Positions 27,320 through 36,890 of a DNA stretch of 64,000 nt are shown piece after piece. Positions within the stretch are counted from its first letter, which is position 1. Every line of letters starts with the position of its first letter. Made by a program: the position numbers and the translations under genes. This DNA comes from Flavobacterium nackdongense (GTDB lineage: Bacteria > Bacteroidota > Bacteroidia > Flavobacteriales > Flavobacteriaceae). The notes below the pieces were generated by a model that saw only the letters and a program-made list of their open reading frames with translations, did not search any database and had not been told where the DNA came from. The DNA is taken from assembly GCF_004355225.1 (NCBI RefSeq), contig NZ_CP037933.1, positions 248,001 through 312,000 on the forward strand, written 5' to 3'.

Positions 27320-28036
27320 ATGGCCTTATCCAAGTCAACAAGAGAAAAGCTAAAAAAGGTAAGTACCCCAACTATTGCTACTTGTCTTTATAAAAAAGGA
27401 TTCAAAAATCAGTTTATTCAAAATGTAAAGTCTGTGCAATTAGGAAAGCCAACAATGGTTGGCGAAGCTTATACGTTGCGATATATTCCAGCACGAGAAG
27501 ATCGAAATCCAATTACCGTTTTTCGAAATGCCGATCATCCGCAAAGAGTAGCTGTCGAAAATTGTCCTCCAGGTCATATATTGGTAATTGATAGCAGGAA
27601 AGATGCCCGAGCAGCATCGGCAGGCGATATTTTGGTCAGTCGGTTGATGGTTCGTGGAGTAGCAGGTATTGTAACCGATGGCGGTTTTAGAGATTCAGCC
27701 AATATTGCCAAATTAGCCATTCCAGCCTATCATAATCGTTCTTCAGCTCCAACCAATTTAACTTTGCACGAAGCAATTGATATCAATCAACCAATTGCTT
27801 GTGGAGATGTAGCGGTTTTTCCGGGAGATGTTCTTGTAGGTGATGATGATGGAGTAATGGTTATTCCAGCAGCCATTGTCGATGAAGTAGCCGATGAATG
27901 CCTTGAAATGACTCTTTTTGAAAAATTTGTATTGGAAAAAGTATTGGATGGCAGAGCAGTGATTGGTCTTTATCCACCTACAAATGAAACTACCTTAGTC
28001 GATTTTGAAACTTGGAAAAAAGAGCAAGTCAAATGA
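27320..28036 (+). CDS. RraA-like aldolase/decarboxylase
   Basis: This 238-residue cytoplasmic protein is of the RraA/HMG-aldolase fold. The metal and catalytic motif D120-G-G-F-R124-D125 matches the conserved D-x3-R-D of 4-hydroxy-4-methyl-2-oxoglutarate aldolases, which cleave or decarboxylate 2-oxo acids. Other family motifs are VGEAYTLRY, SAGDILVSRLMVRG and GDDDGVMVIP. RNase E inhibition, the origin of the RraA name, is unlikely because that role is described for enterobacterial proteins. Beside uronate genes it may act on a keto-deoxy sugar acid. The gene lies between the susD terminator and a converging operon, and no operator was found just upstream, so its regulation is unclear. Confidence 0.8.
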   Translation: MALSKSTREKLKKVSTPTIATCLYKKGFKNQFIQNVKSVQLGKPTMVGEAYTLRYIPAREDRNPITVFRNADHPQRVAVENCPPGHILVIDSRKDARAASAGDILVSRLMVRGVAGIVTDGGFRDSANIAKLAIPAYHNRSSAPTNLTLHEAIDINQPIACGDVAVFPGDVLVGDDDGVMVIPAAIVDEVADECLEMTLFEKFVLEKVLDGRAVIGLYPPTNETTLVDFETWKKEQVK

Positions 28037-28068
28037 TTGCTTCTTTTTAAATTTTAAAGATTTAACAG

Positions 28069-28119
28069 CAAATTCACAAATTATATTTTGATAGTTCAGC
28101 CAATAAATTTGCGAATTTG
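28069..28119. terminator. bidirectional hairpin between converging genes
   Basis: A 14-base stem with one mismatch (28069-28082 with 28106-28119) lies between the RraA-like gene and the converging TIM-barrel gene. It probably ends both transcripts. Confidence 0.5.
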
Positions 28120-28165
28120 AAGCTCGTTTTTATGCTTGTATTAGATTCTCAATTTAAAATTCCAA

Positions 28166-29131
28166 TTAAGCCTCTTTCCATAATTTCTGAATTGCCATTC
28201 GGTCTTTTTTCATTGCATCAAAAACTACTTTTTTGTCAACAGTAATTGTGCTATTTCCTTTTTCGGCGCCACCTAAATCGTATTCCACATGCAGGCAAAC
28301 ATCGGGTTTTAATTGGTATTTTTTTAATAATTTAAAATAGGAACTAAAATCGACCATTCCTTCACCTATAGGTACGTTGATAGGTTCCCATTTTTCGTTA
28401 ACTTTTGCCCATTTGAAATCTTTTAAAACGATTGTTTTTATTTTTGACTTCAATAGCTCAAAACCATTTATCCAAGAATTGCCGCCTTCTACCATAGCAT
28501 GTCGAATGTCGTATTGAGTGCCAAAATAGTTTGGATTTGCGGTTTTCAAAATGGTGTCGATTTCCCAAAATGATGAGCCTACATGGCGACCCGCATGATT
28601 TTGATAGCAACCGACAATACCTAGACTTTTATTAAGTTCACTTAGTTGGTAAATTTCGTTTTGGTATGTATCCAAGGACTCTATCATTGTTTTACCTTCT
28701 TTAAATTTAAACCAATTGCTTCTGTAGTAATTCACCCCTAATGAAGCAGCGGTTGTAATAATATCTACATCTATTGGATTTGTGATACTTTCAATGGTAG
28801 TTGTAATCATTTTGCAATTAGACCCCGCTTCTTTTATGGCTTTTATGGCTTTTGGCAAATCTGTTTTTACTAATTCTGGGAGCACATGTCCTTTGGGTCT
28901 GACGGTTAAATCCACTCCTGAAAACCCCATTTCAGCCGCCATTTCTCCACTAGTTTTATAATCTAAAAATTGAAGGTGTTTGGAAAAAATACTAATGTCC
29001 AATTCCGAAGCATCAAAAAAATCCGATTCAAAAAAGGAATTGGCAGAGTTTATCAAAGGAATTGTTCCAATGACTCCCAAAGCAGTTAGTTTTACAAAAT
29101 CTCTCCTCGTGTGTGCTGAATTATTTTCCAT
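28166..29131 (-). CDS. exported sugar isomerase/epimerase-like TIM-barrel protein
   Basis: This 321-residue protein belongs to the AP-endonuclease-2/xylose-isomerase-like TIM-barrel superfamily of sugar-phosphate isomerases and epimerases. A Tat-type start (TRRDFVKLTALG) predicts export of the folded protein, probably with a metal cofactor. Candidate metal ligands occur in GFSGVDLTVRP, YQNHAGRH, GTQYDIRHA, LKDFKWAK and CLHVEYDLGG. The substrate cannot be read from sequence. It lies 13 bases downstream of the dehydrogenase gene on the same strand and so is under the GntR-type operator at 30705-30729. A role in isomerising a uronate or keto-sugar derivative is inferred. Confidence 0.72.
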   Translation of the reverse strand: MENNSAHTRRDFVKLTALGVIGTIPLINSANSFFESDFFDASELDISIFSKHLQFLDYKTSGEMAAEMGFSGVDLTVRPKGHVLPELVKTDLPKAIKAIKEAGSNCKMITTTIESITNPIDVDIITTAASLGVNYYRSNWFKFKEGKTMIESLDTYQNEIYQLSELNKSLGIVGCYQNHAGRHVGSSFWEIDTILKTANPNYFGTQYDIRHAMVEGGNSWINGFELLKSKIKTIVLKDFKWAKVNEKWEPINVPIGEGMVDFSSYFKLLKKYQLKPDVCLHVEYDLGGAEKGNSTITVDKKVVFDAMKKDRMAIQKLWKEA

Positions 29132-29144
29132 GGTTTGAATTTAT

Positions 29145-30692
29145 TTATTTGATTTTTGATTGGGTCAAACTACCGTTGATTAATCTCCAAATATTCAAAG
29201 GATTTTCATTTTTTAAAGCTGCTGGCAATAGTGAATCTGGATAATCCTGAAAGCAAATGGGTCGCACAAATCGTTTGATAGCGTTCGTTCCTACGGAAGT
29301 TGATTGAGAGCAGGTTGTGGCTGGAAACGGACCGCCGTGCACTATCGAATGGCATACTTCAACTCCTGTTGGGAAGCCATTGATTATAATTCGGCCTACT
29401 TTCAATTCTAAAATATCAAATAATGCTCTGTATTGATCAATGTCATTTTCGTTTCCAAAAATGGTTGCAGTGAGATGTCCTTCTAAATTGCTTGCAGCAT
29501 CCAATACCGCTTCCTTTGTATCTGCTTCTACAATAATACTGGAGGGTCCAAAATTTTCTACAGATAACGAATGGTTTTTTAAAAAGTTGTCTACGGAAGT
29601 TTTAAATAGTATTGGACTACTGCTGTTTAGCTTCACTTCTGGTTGACCTGACGCTACTATTTCTACTTCTGTGCTATTTTTAGTTTTTCGAATTCCGTTA
29701 TCAAAAGCTTTTTTGATATTAGACGTAAGCATTGTTCCTGCGGGAATTTCATTAATTTTTTGTTTCAGCAGGTTGTAAAAGGTAGCGACACCTTCTGATT
29801 TTTCAATAAAGCAAATGCCGGGATTAGTACAAAATTGACCCACACCCATGGCAATAGAATTGGCTAGACCTGCGGCAATTTCTACACCTTTTTCTTTCAA
29901 AATGCCTGGCAAAATGAAAACGGGATTGGTACTTCCCATTTCTGCAAACACAGGAATCGGCTCCGGACGAGCGTTGGCATAATCGAACAAGGCTTTTCCA
30001 CCTGCAAAGGAACCAGTAAAACCTACTGCTTTTATTTCTGGATGTTTGACTAAGGCTTCACCGACTGATTTTGAATTGCCTTGAAGTAAACTAAATGTTC
30101 CTTCTGGCATCCCACAAATTTGAATGGCTTTCGAAATAGCTTTTGCAATAAGCGCTGATGTGCCTGGGTGAGCTTCGTGACCTTTTACAATTACGGGACA
30201 GCCAGCAGCTAGGGCAGAGGCGGTATCTCCTCCTGCGGTTGAAAACGCTAATGGAAAATTGCTAGCGCCAAAAACAGCAACAGGTCCTAAAGGTATTAGC
30301 AGCTTTCGAATGTCAGGTTTTGGCAATGGAATTCGGTCAGGAATAGCCGTATCTATTTGAGCATCGACCCAAGAACCTTCTCGAACCAGAGCTGCGAATA
30401 ATTTCAATTGATGGATAGTTCGTCCTCTTTCTCCCTCTAATCGCGCGAGCGGAAGCCCTGTTTCCAGATGGCACCGTTCTATAAGTTCGTTGCCCAAATG
30501 TAGAATTTCATCAGCAATTTGTTCTAGAAAACTTGCTATACTTTCCTTGTCTTTTTTTCGATATTTTGCAAAAGCTTCAACAGCTTTAAGTACGGTTTTA
30601 TGAATATCTTGGGCACTAGAATTTATAAAACTTCCTTCCAAGGCGCGCTCTGTCGCAGGGTTATAGGCTACGAAATAGGTTCTACTGTTCAT
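29145..30692 (-). CDS. aldehyde dehydrogenase, 2,5-dioxovalerate (alpha-ketoglutaric semialdehyde) type
   Basis: This 515-residue NAD(P)-dependent aldehyde dehydrogenase is of the KGSADH/AldH type. Motifs seen are PLGPVAVFGASNFPLAFS, VKGHEAHPGTS, GFTGSFAGGKALF, the general-base segment FAEMGSTNPVF and the nucleophile cysteine in QFCTNPG. Such enzymes oxidise 2,5-dioxopentanoate to 2-oxoglutarate, the last step of oxidative uronate or pentose pathways. I start at the ATG at 30692. The longer frame starts with TTG inside the operator and is unlikely. Gene and operator are arranged divergently from the PL6 gene at 30877, each side having its own tandem operator. Confidence 0.85.
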   Translation of the reverse strand: MNSRTYFVAYNPATERALEGSFINSSAQDIHKTVLKAVEAFAKYRKKDKESIASFLEQIADEILHLGNELIERCHLETGLPLARLEGERGRTIHQLKLFAALVREGSWVDAQIDTAIPDRIPLPKPDIRKLLIPLGPVAVFGASNFPLAFSTAGGDTASALAAGCPVIVKGHEAHPGTSALIAKAISKAIQICGMPEGTFSLLQGNSKSVGEALVKHPEIKAVGFTGSFAGGKALFDYANARPEPIPVFAEMGSTNPVFILPGILKEKGVEIAAGLANSIAMGVGQFCTNPGICFIEKSEGVATFYNLLKQKINEIPAGTMLTSNIKKAFDNGIRKTKNSTEVEIVASGQPEVKLNSSSPILFKTSVDNFLKNHSLSVENFGPSSIIVEADTKEAVLDAASNLEGHLTATIFGNENDIDQYRALFDILELKVGRIIINGFPTGVEVCHSIVHGGPFPATTCSQSTSVGTNAIKRFVRPICFQDYPDSLLPAALKNENPLNIWRLINGSLTQSKIK

Positions 30693-30704
30693 TTGCTGAT
30701 TATT

Positions 30705-30734
30705 TTGGTTAACCAAATTGGAAGACCAAAAGTA
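30705..30734 (-). promoter_or_regulatory. GntR-type tandem operator and -7 box of the dehydrogenase operon
   Basis: TTGG-TTAA-CCAA (30705-30716) and TTGG-AAGA-CCAA (30718-30729) are 13 bases apart. Read on the minus strand, the -7 box TACTTTTG (30727-30734) overlaps the operator edge. The start codon lies about 15 bases downstream of the operator. Confidence 0.8.
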
Positions 30735-30816
30735 AGATTATTTTGTTTAATGCAGTGTGTTTTTTATAATTATTGCAATTTTTGGGTTATTTGGTTGTTT
30801 GAAAACATAATTTTTG

Positions 30817-30846
30817 TATTTTTGGTAAACCAAATTGGTAAACCAT
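30817..30846 (+). promoter_or_regulatory. GntR-type tandem operator and -7 box of the PL6 gene
   Basis: The -7 box TATTTTTG (30817-30824) runs into TTGG-TAAA-CCAA (30822-30833), followed by TTGG-TAAA-CCAT (30835-30846). A TTG at 30795-30797 with a 19-base spacer could serve as the -33 element. Confidence 0.8.
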
Positions 30847-30876
30847 ATAAAAATGCATTAATTTATATAACTTTCG

Positions 30877-33450
30877 ATGACTAGTTCTACCGCAACCAAG
30901 CCTTTTTCTTTTTACTTTTACAAAGCTTTTCTTTTTTTTAGTTGTTTTATTGGCCTATGCGCAAAGGGTCAAAATGTATATACGACCGTTTCGGCGCTTC
31001 AAACCGCTGTAAATACCGCTGCGTCAACAGGAGGGACATTTATTCTTAAAGATGGTACGTATAGCAACGCCTCATTTACTTTCATTTCGATAAAAGCTAG
31101 TTCGAATTTGCCCATATTGATAAAATCCGAAACTATTGGAGGTGTGATTTTAACTAATGATTCTAAATTTTCTTTAAGTAAATGCACTTTTATCACGGTT
31201 CAGGGGTTTAATTTTAATTGTAGTGGCAGCAATTCACTAGTTAAATTATCGGGTTGTAATAATATTAGATTTACACGGAATATTTTTAAATTGACCACTA
31301 CAGTCCCGGTAAAGTGGTTTTACATCGGGGGCGTTTATAATGATCTTGTGTATCCCTACCTTGATCCAAGCCATCATAACAGAATTGACCATAATATTTT
31401 TCAAGATAAAACGCTGCCAGGGCATTACATTACAGTGGATGGTAACAATTCGGTAGACCAATCTCAATACGATTTAATAGATCATAATTATTTTAAAAAT
31501 AACAGCCCAAGAGCGGTCAATGAGCAAGAGTCTATTAGAGTGGGCTGGAGTGATATGTCCAAGTCTAGCGGATATACTACAATAGAATATAATTTGTTCG
31601 AAAACTGTGATGGAGATCCCGAAGTAGTTTCGATTAAATCCTGCGATAATATTGTTAGACACAATACTTTCAATGGAAGCTATGGGACGCTTTCTTTTAG
31701 ACACGGTAACAGAAATAGGGCAGAGGGAAATTATTTTTTTGGAAATAATAGACCAATAGGTTTAGCCCCAGACGGGACTACTAATTTGTATACAGGTGGA
31801 ATCCGAGTCTATGGAACAGATCATGTTATTATCAATAACTACTTTGAAGGCTTAAATGGAACTAGATGGGACGCTCCCATAACATTGACTCAAGGTGATG
31901 TCGATCAAACAAGTACTAGTCTTTCAAGTCATTTTAGACCCGAAAGAATAATTATTGCTTATAATACTTTAGTCAATAATGATTACGGAATCGAATTGGG
32001 TTTTACCAATAATGGAGCTTACACGAAAGGGATGCTGAATATTACTATAGCCAATAATTTAATAACTGGATCTAAAAACAGTTTAGTAAAAATTGTCGAT
32101 GGTAAAGATCCCGGCTCGAATGTGACTTGGTCCAATAACTTGATGTACCCGACAGCCGGAGCCGCAATGGTATCGGGAGGAACAATGACTACTTCATTTT
32201 CGCCAGCTCAGGCTCTAAATGAAAACCCCAATTTAGTATTCGATAGTGCACAGGGAACATGGCGTACCGCAGCGACTACTCCTGTTTATAACAATACAAA
32301 CGCAGTTGTAACAACTGAAGACATTGATGGGCAAACAAGGCCAACTCCAAGTAATCCGGGAGCCGATCATTACAGCGCTGATGTGATGTCTGTTCGTTAC
32401 CAGCCTATGACGTCAGCTACCGTTGGACCCAATGCGTATGAAGCCAATGAGCCTGTTCCAGAATCTCTTGTGCTCACTCCGATCCCATCCTTTGGTGCTT
32501 CAGGAGGATCGCAGGTTACAACGGTAACTTCAAATGTAAATTGGACGGCAACAATTGATAAACCCAGTTGGATGAGTATAAATCCGATTTCAGGTACAAA
32601 TGATGGATCAATAACTGTGGTTGTGACGGCAAATTCTACTTTTGCAACAAGAACGGGAACAATAACGGTAGTCGGTGGATCGTTGACTAGAATTTTGACA
32701 ATAACTCAAGCTGGCTTGGTGTCTACGACTCCAATAATAAATGCTGGAGCGGCTGGATATCCTGTAACGGTAACAGCAACTCAAGAGCAGATTACGGCTC
32801 CGAACTCGAATTATGCCAGCAATACTTTAGACAAAAACACTAGTTCTAAATGGTCTGATTTAGGTATCGGAAGTACTACTAACCCTTATGGAGTCTTGAC
32901 TTATGATTTAAGCGGTGTTTACAGCTTAGAATCTATCAAAATTGCTACGACAGGAAGTTCTTCGAAATGGTATTTTTATGGTATTCAATTTTCACTCGAT
33001 GGGATTAATTACTCGCCGATGATCAATCTGACGAGCGCCGCTGCCGGTCCCTCAACATTCCAAACTTATCTGTTTTCCGATGTGGCGAGATACGTCAAAA
33101 TCACTGGAGCTGGAAATAATTCCTCGGCTTTTACAACTATTTCAGAAATTGAGTTTTATGGTAATGCAATTCCTTTATCTGTAGTAAAGAACGAACAGCT
33201 AAATTCTTTGATTGTATATCCTAATCCAGCATCAACGGTATTGAATTTACAATTGGCAAATAAAAATTATAAAAAAGTATATGTATTCAGTATGGATGGA
33301 AAATTAGTATTAAATGCTGAAAATGATAACTTAAAATCCAATCATTTTACAATAGATGTTAGTGCTCTGAAACAAGGTAACTATGTTTTGAAGCTTATTG
33401 ATGAATCTGGCAAAATTTTCAATTCTAAAATCATAACAATAGCTAATTAA
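30877..33450 (+). CDS. multidomain PL6 alginate lyase with BACON, F5/8C and T9SS domains
   Basis: This 857-residue secreted enzyme has a signal peptide (CAKGQ) and a PL6 beta-helix at about 30-510. Its catalytic pair is Lys254 (SIKSCDN) and Arg275 (SFRHGN), 21 residues apart, in the canonical RHG form. Then come a BACON domain (about 538-612, WTATIDKPSWMSI) and an F5/8 type C/CBM32-like domain (about 622-762, YDLSGVYSLESI). A T9SS type A domain (VYPNPASTV, about 777-857) ends it. PL6 enzymes of this kind cleave alginate, commonly MG or polyM regions. The carbohydrate-binding and T9SS domains suggest surface-attached first attack. Control by the GntR-type operator just upstream supports alginate as substrate. 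Confidence 0.88.
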   Translation: MTSSTATKPFSFYFYKAFLFFSCFIGLCAKGQNVYTTVSALQTAVNTAASTGGTFILKDGTYSNASFTFISIKASSNLPILIKSETIGGVILTNDSKFSLSKCTFITVQGFNFNCSGSNSLVKLSGCNNIRFTRNIFKLTTTVPVKWFYIGGVYNDLVYPYLDPSHHNRIDHNIFQDKTLPGHYITVDGNNSVDQSQYDLIDHNYFKNNSPRAVNEQESIRVGWSDMSKSSGYTTIEYNLFENCDGDPEVVSIKSCDNIVRHNTFNGSYGTLSFRHGNRNRAEGNYFFGNNRPIGLAPDGTTNLYTGGIRVYGTDHVIINNYFEGLNGTRWDAPITLTQGDVDQTSTSLSSHFRPERIIIAYNTLVNNDYGIELGFTNNGAYTKGMLNITIANNLITGSKNSLVKIVDGKDPGSNVTWSNNLMYPTAGAAMVSGGTMTTSFSPAQALNENPNLVFDSAQGTWRTAATTPVYNNTNAVVTTEDIDGQTRPTPSNPGADHYSADVMSVRYQPMTSATVGPNAYEANEPVPESLVLTPIPSFGASGGSQVTTVTSNVNWTATIDKPSWMSINPISGTNDGSITVVVTANSTFATRTGTITVVGGSLTRILTITQAGLVSTTPIINAGAAGYPVTVTATQEQITAPNSNYASNTLDKNTSSKWSDLGIGSTTNPYGVLTYDLSGVYSLESIKIATTGSSSKWYFYGIQFSLDGINYSPMINLTSAAAGPSTFQTYLFSDVARYVKITGAGNNSSAFTTISEIEFYGNAIPLSVVKNEQLNSLIVYPNPASTVLNLQLANKNYKKVYVFSMDGKLVLNAENDNLKSNHFTIDVSALKQGNYVLKLIDESGKIFNSKIITIAN

Positions 33451-33542
33451 TCTAATTTTATAGTAATACTAGTACCATTTGAGTTAACTTTAGATTTATC
33501 TAATTTTTATTGGTAAATATTTTTTATTTAAAATTATTATTG

Positions 33543-33572
33543 TAAATTTGGTATTCCAAACTGGATAACCAA
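33543..33572 (+). promoter_or_regulatory. GntR-type tandem operator and -7 box of 33599 gene
   Basis: The -7 box TAAATTTG (33543-33550) overlaps TTGG-TATT-CCAA (33548-33559). CTGG-ATAA-CCAA follows at 33561-33572, in the same 13-base register. Confidence 0.78.
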
Positions 33573-33598
33573 TTTTGTTAACTATTAAACTCTTTATT

Positions 33599-34669
33599 AT
33601 GAAAAAAAAATTACTTCTTTTGGCAACAGTAATACTGTCGATCGTGCAATCATTCGGACAGGTTACTTTACCATTGTACGAAAGCTTTAACTATACTGAA
33701 GGTGAAGCTCTTGCAAATGCCAGTCCTGCAAAAAGTCAGTGGACAAGCGTAGCTACAGCATCTTCATTAGATGATCAAATTATTGCCAGTCCCGGTTGGG
33801 TTACTACCGGAATTCCAGGATATGGTGGTAGTGCGTTGTTTATTCAAGGAGGAAGCACCGATCCTCAAATTAAATTTACTAGTCAAACTTCAGGAACAGT
33901 ATATTATTCATTTCTTGCCATTTTTAAGGAAAACAGTGCTGCTCCCGGAACTGTTTGGACTGGTGCTGACCCTGGTATTCAATTTATTAGTTTAGGTCAA
34001 GAAAGTTCGACGACTCCTGGAAATACAAATTATACCTGCAGTATATTCATAAAAAAATCAGGTGCGGGCTTTGTTTTGGGAATTAATAAAGGATCCTCAA
34101 CCACTGAAACAACTTGGGGTTCTACCGTATATAATTTGGATACTGAATATTATATAATCGCAAGTCACACATTCGATTTGGTTACTAACATTCCAACTTC
34201 AAAATTATGGGTTATAGATCCTGCTACAAGTTCTGGAACTGATGTGCCAAATGTGGAACCTGCTGCTACTATAACTTCAAATTTAGGTACAACCAATAGA
34301 CTAAATGTCGATAGAATTTATATCAGACAAGATTCTAATGCTAAAACTCCAGGAATTATTATCGACGAACTTAGAGTTGCTACAAATTACAATACTGTAA
34401 CTGGTACTACAGCCCCGTTGGGTTTATCTAAAAATGAAATAGCCGGTTTAAACGTATACCCAAATCCAGTTACGAACGGAAAAGTTTTCATAAGTTCAAG
34501 TTCTTCTGATGCAAAAAAAATAACTATTTATGACATATTAGGTAAACAACTTATACATAACGAAGTTTCTAATGGAACTTTGGATGTGTCTAGTTTGAGT
34601 AAAGGGGTTTATTTAATGAAAATTTCAGAAGGTGCTTCAAGTAGTACAAGAAAGCTCATAGTGGAATAA
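33599..34669 (+). CDS. T9SS-sorted LamG-like surface protein
   Basis: This 356-residue protein has a signal peptide (VQSFGQ), one LamG-like beta-sandwich (about 22-275, opening LPLYESFNYTEGEAL) and a T9SS type A domain (VYPNPVTNGK, about 281-356). The start at 33599 is preferred to the in-frame ATG at 33575 because it begins directly at the signal peptide and leaves a normal leader after the promoter. No catalytic motif is seen. It resembles the second beta-sandwich of the protein at 17793 and is probably a surface alginate-binding protein, since its promoter carries the GntR-type operator. Confidence 0.72.
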   Translation: MKKKLLLLATVILSIVQSFGQVTLPLYESFNYTEGEALANASPAKSQWTSVATASSLDDQIIASPGWVTTGIPGYGGSALFIQGGSTDPQIKFTSQTSGTVYYSFLAIFKENSAAPGTVWTGADPGIQFISLGQESSTTPGNTNYTCSIFIKKSGAGFVLGINKGSSTTETTWGSTVYNLDTEYYIIASHTFDLVTNIPTSKLWVIDPATSSGTDVPNVEPAATITSNLGTTNRLNVDRIYIRQDSNAKTPGIIIDELRVATNYNTVTGTTAPLGLSKNEIAGLNVYPNPVTNGKVFISSSSSDAKKITIYDILGKQLIHNEVSNGTLDVSSLSKGVYLMKISEGASSSTRKLIVE

Positions 34670-34709
34670 TACCTCAGGCGAATATTGAAAAATTGTTTTT
34701 AGTTTGGTT

Positions 34710-34742
34710 AAAGGTGCGGTTTTTAGGAATCGCACCTTTTTT
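34710..34742 (+). terminator. rho-independent terminator after 33599 gene
   Basis: The nine-base stem AAAGGTGCG (34710-34718) with CGCACCTTT (34731-34739) is followed by a T-run. It lies 41 bases after the stop codon. Confidence 0.8.
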
Positions 34743-34893
34743 ATGGCAGTATTAGTAACTTTTTCGTGGTTCTCAAATCAGCACACAGTAGACAGATGAT
34801 TGCCGATAAAAGGCTAAATATGTGTTAAGGAAAAAACAGTTCTGCTTTGAGGACAGTCTGCTTTGGACAGATTTAGAGTATAAATGCCCTGTC

Positions 34894-36636
34894 TTATTTT
34901 ATGAAGGTTTTGCTTGTCCCTCGAATATTAATGATGTAGGTTCCATTTGAGAAATTGCTTAAATCAATTTTTGCATTGGTATCATTAACAGTCTCTTCCT
35001 TTAAAATCTTGCCTTGCAAGTCTATTATTGTAAATGTGCCCAAATTAGTTTTTGAATGCACATACAAAACATTATTGGTAACAGGAACTGGATAAAGAAT
35101 TAGATTTTGTTTATCAAGATTTCTTTCAGCAATTCCTAAGGTAGCATTTCCATGAAAACCTACTTTCACTCCCACATCGGCTGAGGTGTAAGGCACTTGG
35201 CTTCCGCCTGAGTTAAATTCTTCTGCTCCCACATCAAAACTTGTAGGTCGTGATCCTCCAGTTATGTCTTGTGTCAAAAATGAATAGGTTCCAAAACCTT
35301 TATCAATGGCTGTACTGCCACTAATGATTCTGTAAAAATCGGTTTTGGTCGTCGCCAACAGTCCAGAAGTAACAGAAATATTGGTGGTACCTGTGTTAAT
35401 ATTCCAACTTCCATTTTGCTTAATATTCCCTTCGTATTTCGATGAAGTTCCCGTTGGTGAAGTTATTTGTTCTATAGCTTTTGCTGTTGATGAACTACTT
35501 ACAATTAGATTATTGGCTACTACAAGATTGTCAGGGGCTATTGTTAAATCTCCCGCTACATTAGTTCCAATTCGTAATCCGAAATCACCATTTACAAAAG
35601 TGTTGTTGGTAATGGTAACGTTTTTCACGGCCATATACCCATTCAAAGCTGAACTAACCCTTCCATTTGAAACATTGATTCCCCCCACTGCGTTTGAGGT
35701 AGAACCATCAGCTTTTTTGGCATTCACTCCCTCGATATAATTGTTATAGATTTTGTGATTTTCGCCCATCACACGAACACCACCGCTAAATAATTTGTTA
35801 TTGGCTATAAAAAAATTGTCAAATACTTCGCAATCATTGCCGTGTCTTAATGTTAGGGTGCCACTGTAGTCTCTAAAAGTGTTATTGTAGTATTTATTGT
35901 GGCAACTTTTATTCGAAATAACTTCTATTTCTCCAACGAAGTCATAAAAATAATTATCATATACTTCGGTGAATGAATCGTAAAGAGAGGTAGCACTATT
36001 ACCTATCCGAATGGCATCCTGGTCATTCAAATCATTGACTGCGCCTACAGGAGTTCGGCTGGCAAAATAATTATGGTGGATTTTTGAATAATCGGGAGTA
36101 TTGGTATCCCGATTATCATTGATGATACTGCCCACTCCGTATTTTCCAATGAAGGAGCAATAGCTAATTTCGTTATTGTTCCCATACAACAATACCCATT
36201 TGAAAGTATTAGTCGCATCGGCAGCAGTACCATTATAAGAGTCGATTTTTACATTGGTCAGTTGGCAATAGGAACATTCCGAGGAGGATTTAAAGGTAAT
36301 TACATTATTGCTAATAGAAAGTCCTGATGGATTTCCGAAAGTTACACCCTGAAAAACAATATAAGAGCCACCCATTTTCACATAAGAGTTTCCTTCGAAA
36401 AAGACAGAGCCTGCTGTTTCTGCTTTTATAGTAATAGGTTGAGCAGCTGTGCCTGTTTTGTTAATGTTTATTTGGGTATTGGTCCAAGTGCCATTGGTTA
36501 AAATAATGGTAGTTCCAGGAACTGCATTCGAAATGGCAGTATTCAAGGCTGAGTTAGTACTTACTAATTGAGCTAGAGCAATAGTAGTGAACAAAAAAAG
36601 CACAATATTAAACAATAATGAATTTACATTTTTCAT
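34894..36636 (-). CDS. PL6 alginate lyase with T9SS sorting domain
   Basis: This 580-residue secreted PL6 enzyme has a signal peptide (TTIALAQ) and a beta-helix at about 25-490. The catalytic pair is Lys243 (SNKSCHN) and Arg264 (LTLRHGND), 21 residues apart in the canonical form. A short T9SS type A domain (LYPVPVTNN, about 512-580) ends it. Unlike the 30877 enzyme it has no binding modules. It is the only PL gene of the region on the minus strand and is transcribed divergently from the giant surface protein at 36998. A three-register operator array lies just upstream of its predicted -7 box. Confidence 0.87.
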   Translation of the reverse strand: MKNVNSLLFNIVLFLFTTIALAQLVSTNSALNTAISNAVPGTTIILTNGTWTNTQININKTGTAAQPITIKAETAGSVFFEGNSYVKMGGSYIVFQGVTFGNPSGLSISNNVITFKSSSECSYCQLTNVKIDSYNGTAADATNTFKWVLLYGNNNEISYCSFIGKYGVGSIINDNRDTNTPDYSKIHHNYFASRTPVGAVNDLNDQDAIRIGNSATSLYDSFTEVYDNYFYDFVGEIEVISNKSCHNKYYNNTFRDYSGTLTLRHGNDCEVFDNFFIANNKLFSGGVRVMGENHKIYNNYIEGVNAKKADGSTSNAVGGINVSNGRVSSALNGYMAVKNVTITNNTFVNGDFGLRIGTNVAGDLTIAPDNLVVANNLIVSSSSTAKAIEQITSPTGTSSKYEGNIKQNGSWNINTGTTNISVTSGLLATTKTDFYRIISGSTAIDKGFGTYSFLTQDITGGSRPTSFDVGAEEFNSGGSQVPYTSADVGVKVGFHGNATLGIAERNLDKQNLILYPVPVTNNVLYVHSKTNLGTFTIIDLQGKILKEETVNDTNAKIDLSNFSNGTYIINIRGTSKTFIK

Positions 36637-36667
36637 AAAAAGGTTCGTTTTTTAATTTATTTAAAAG

Positions 36668-36724
36668 CAAATTTATAAATTTTTAATTGGTTAACCAATT
36701 AAAAACACCAAATTGGTTATCCAA
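36668..36724 (-). promoter_or_regulatory. GntR-type operator array and -7 box of minus-strand PL6
   Basis: TTGG-TTAA-CCAA (36687-36698) and TTGG-TTAT-CCAA (36713-36724) are 26 bases apart. A degenerate middle unit at 36700-36711 keeps only its CCAA half, in exact 13-base register. The minus-strand -7 box TAAATTTG is at 36668-36675. Here the operator lies just upstream of the box, not over it. Confidence 0.75.
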
Positions 36725-36890
36725 TAATTTTTTAATGTTGTGAAGTCATCGTTCCTCTTACCTATGTGTAGATTTTATTTTTTTATAATATATTGAATAG
36801 CATTACACTCGTCAAAACGGGCATTTATTACTTTCTAGCTTACTGATTAAAAATAAGTTGTATTTTTTTTGATTTATTTAATTTTACTAG

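Noticed and set aside
30693..30716. Longer dehydrogenase reading frame beginning at a TTG
   Set aside because: The TTG lies inside the tandem operator. The ATG at 30692 gives a normal family length.
35345..35740. 131-codon plus-strand frame opposite the minus-strand PL6
   Set aside because: It is antisense to well-supported beta-helix coding sequence.
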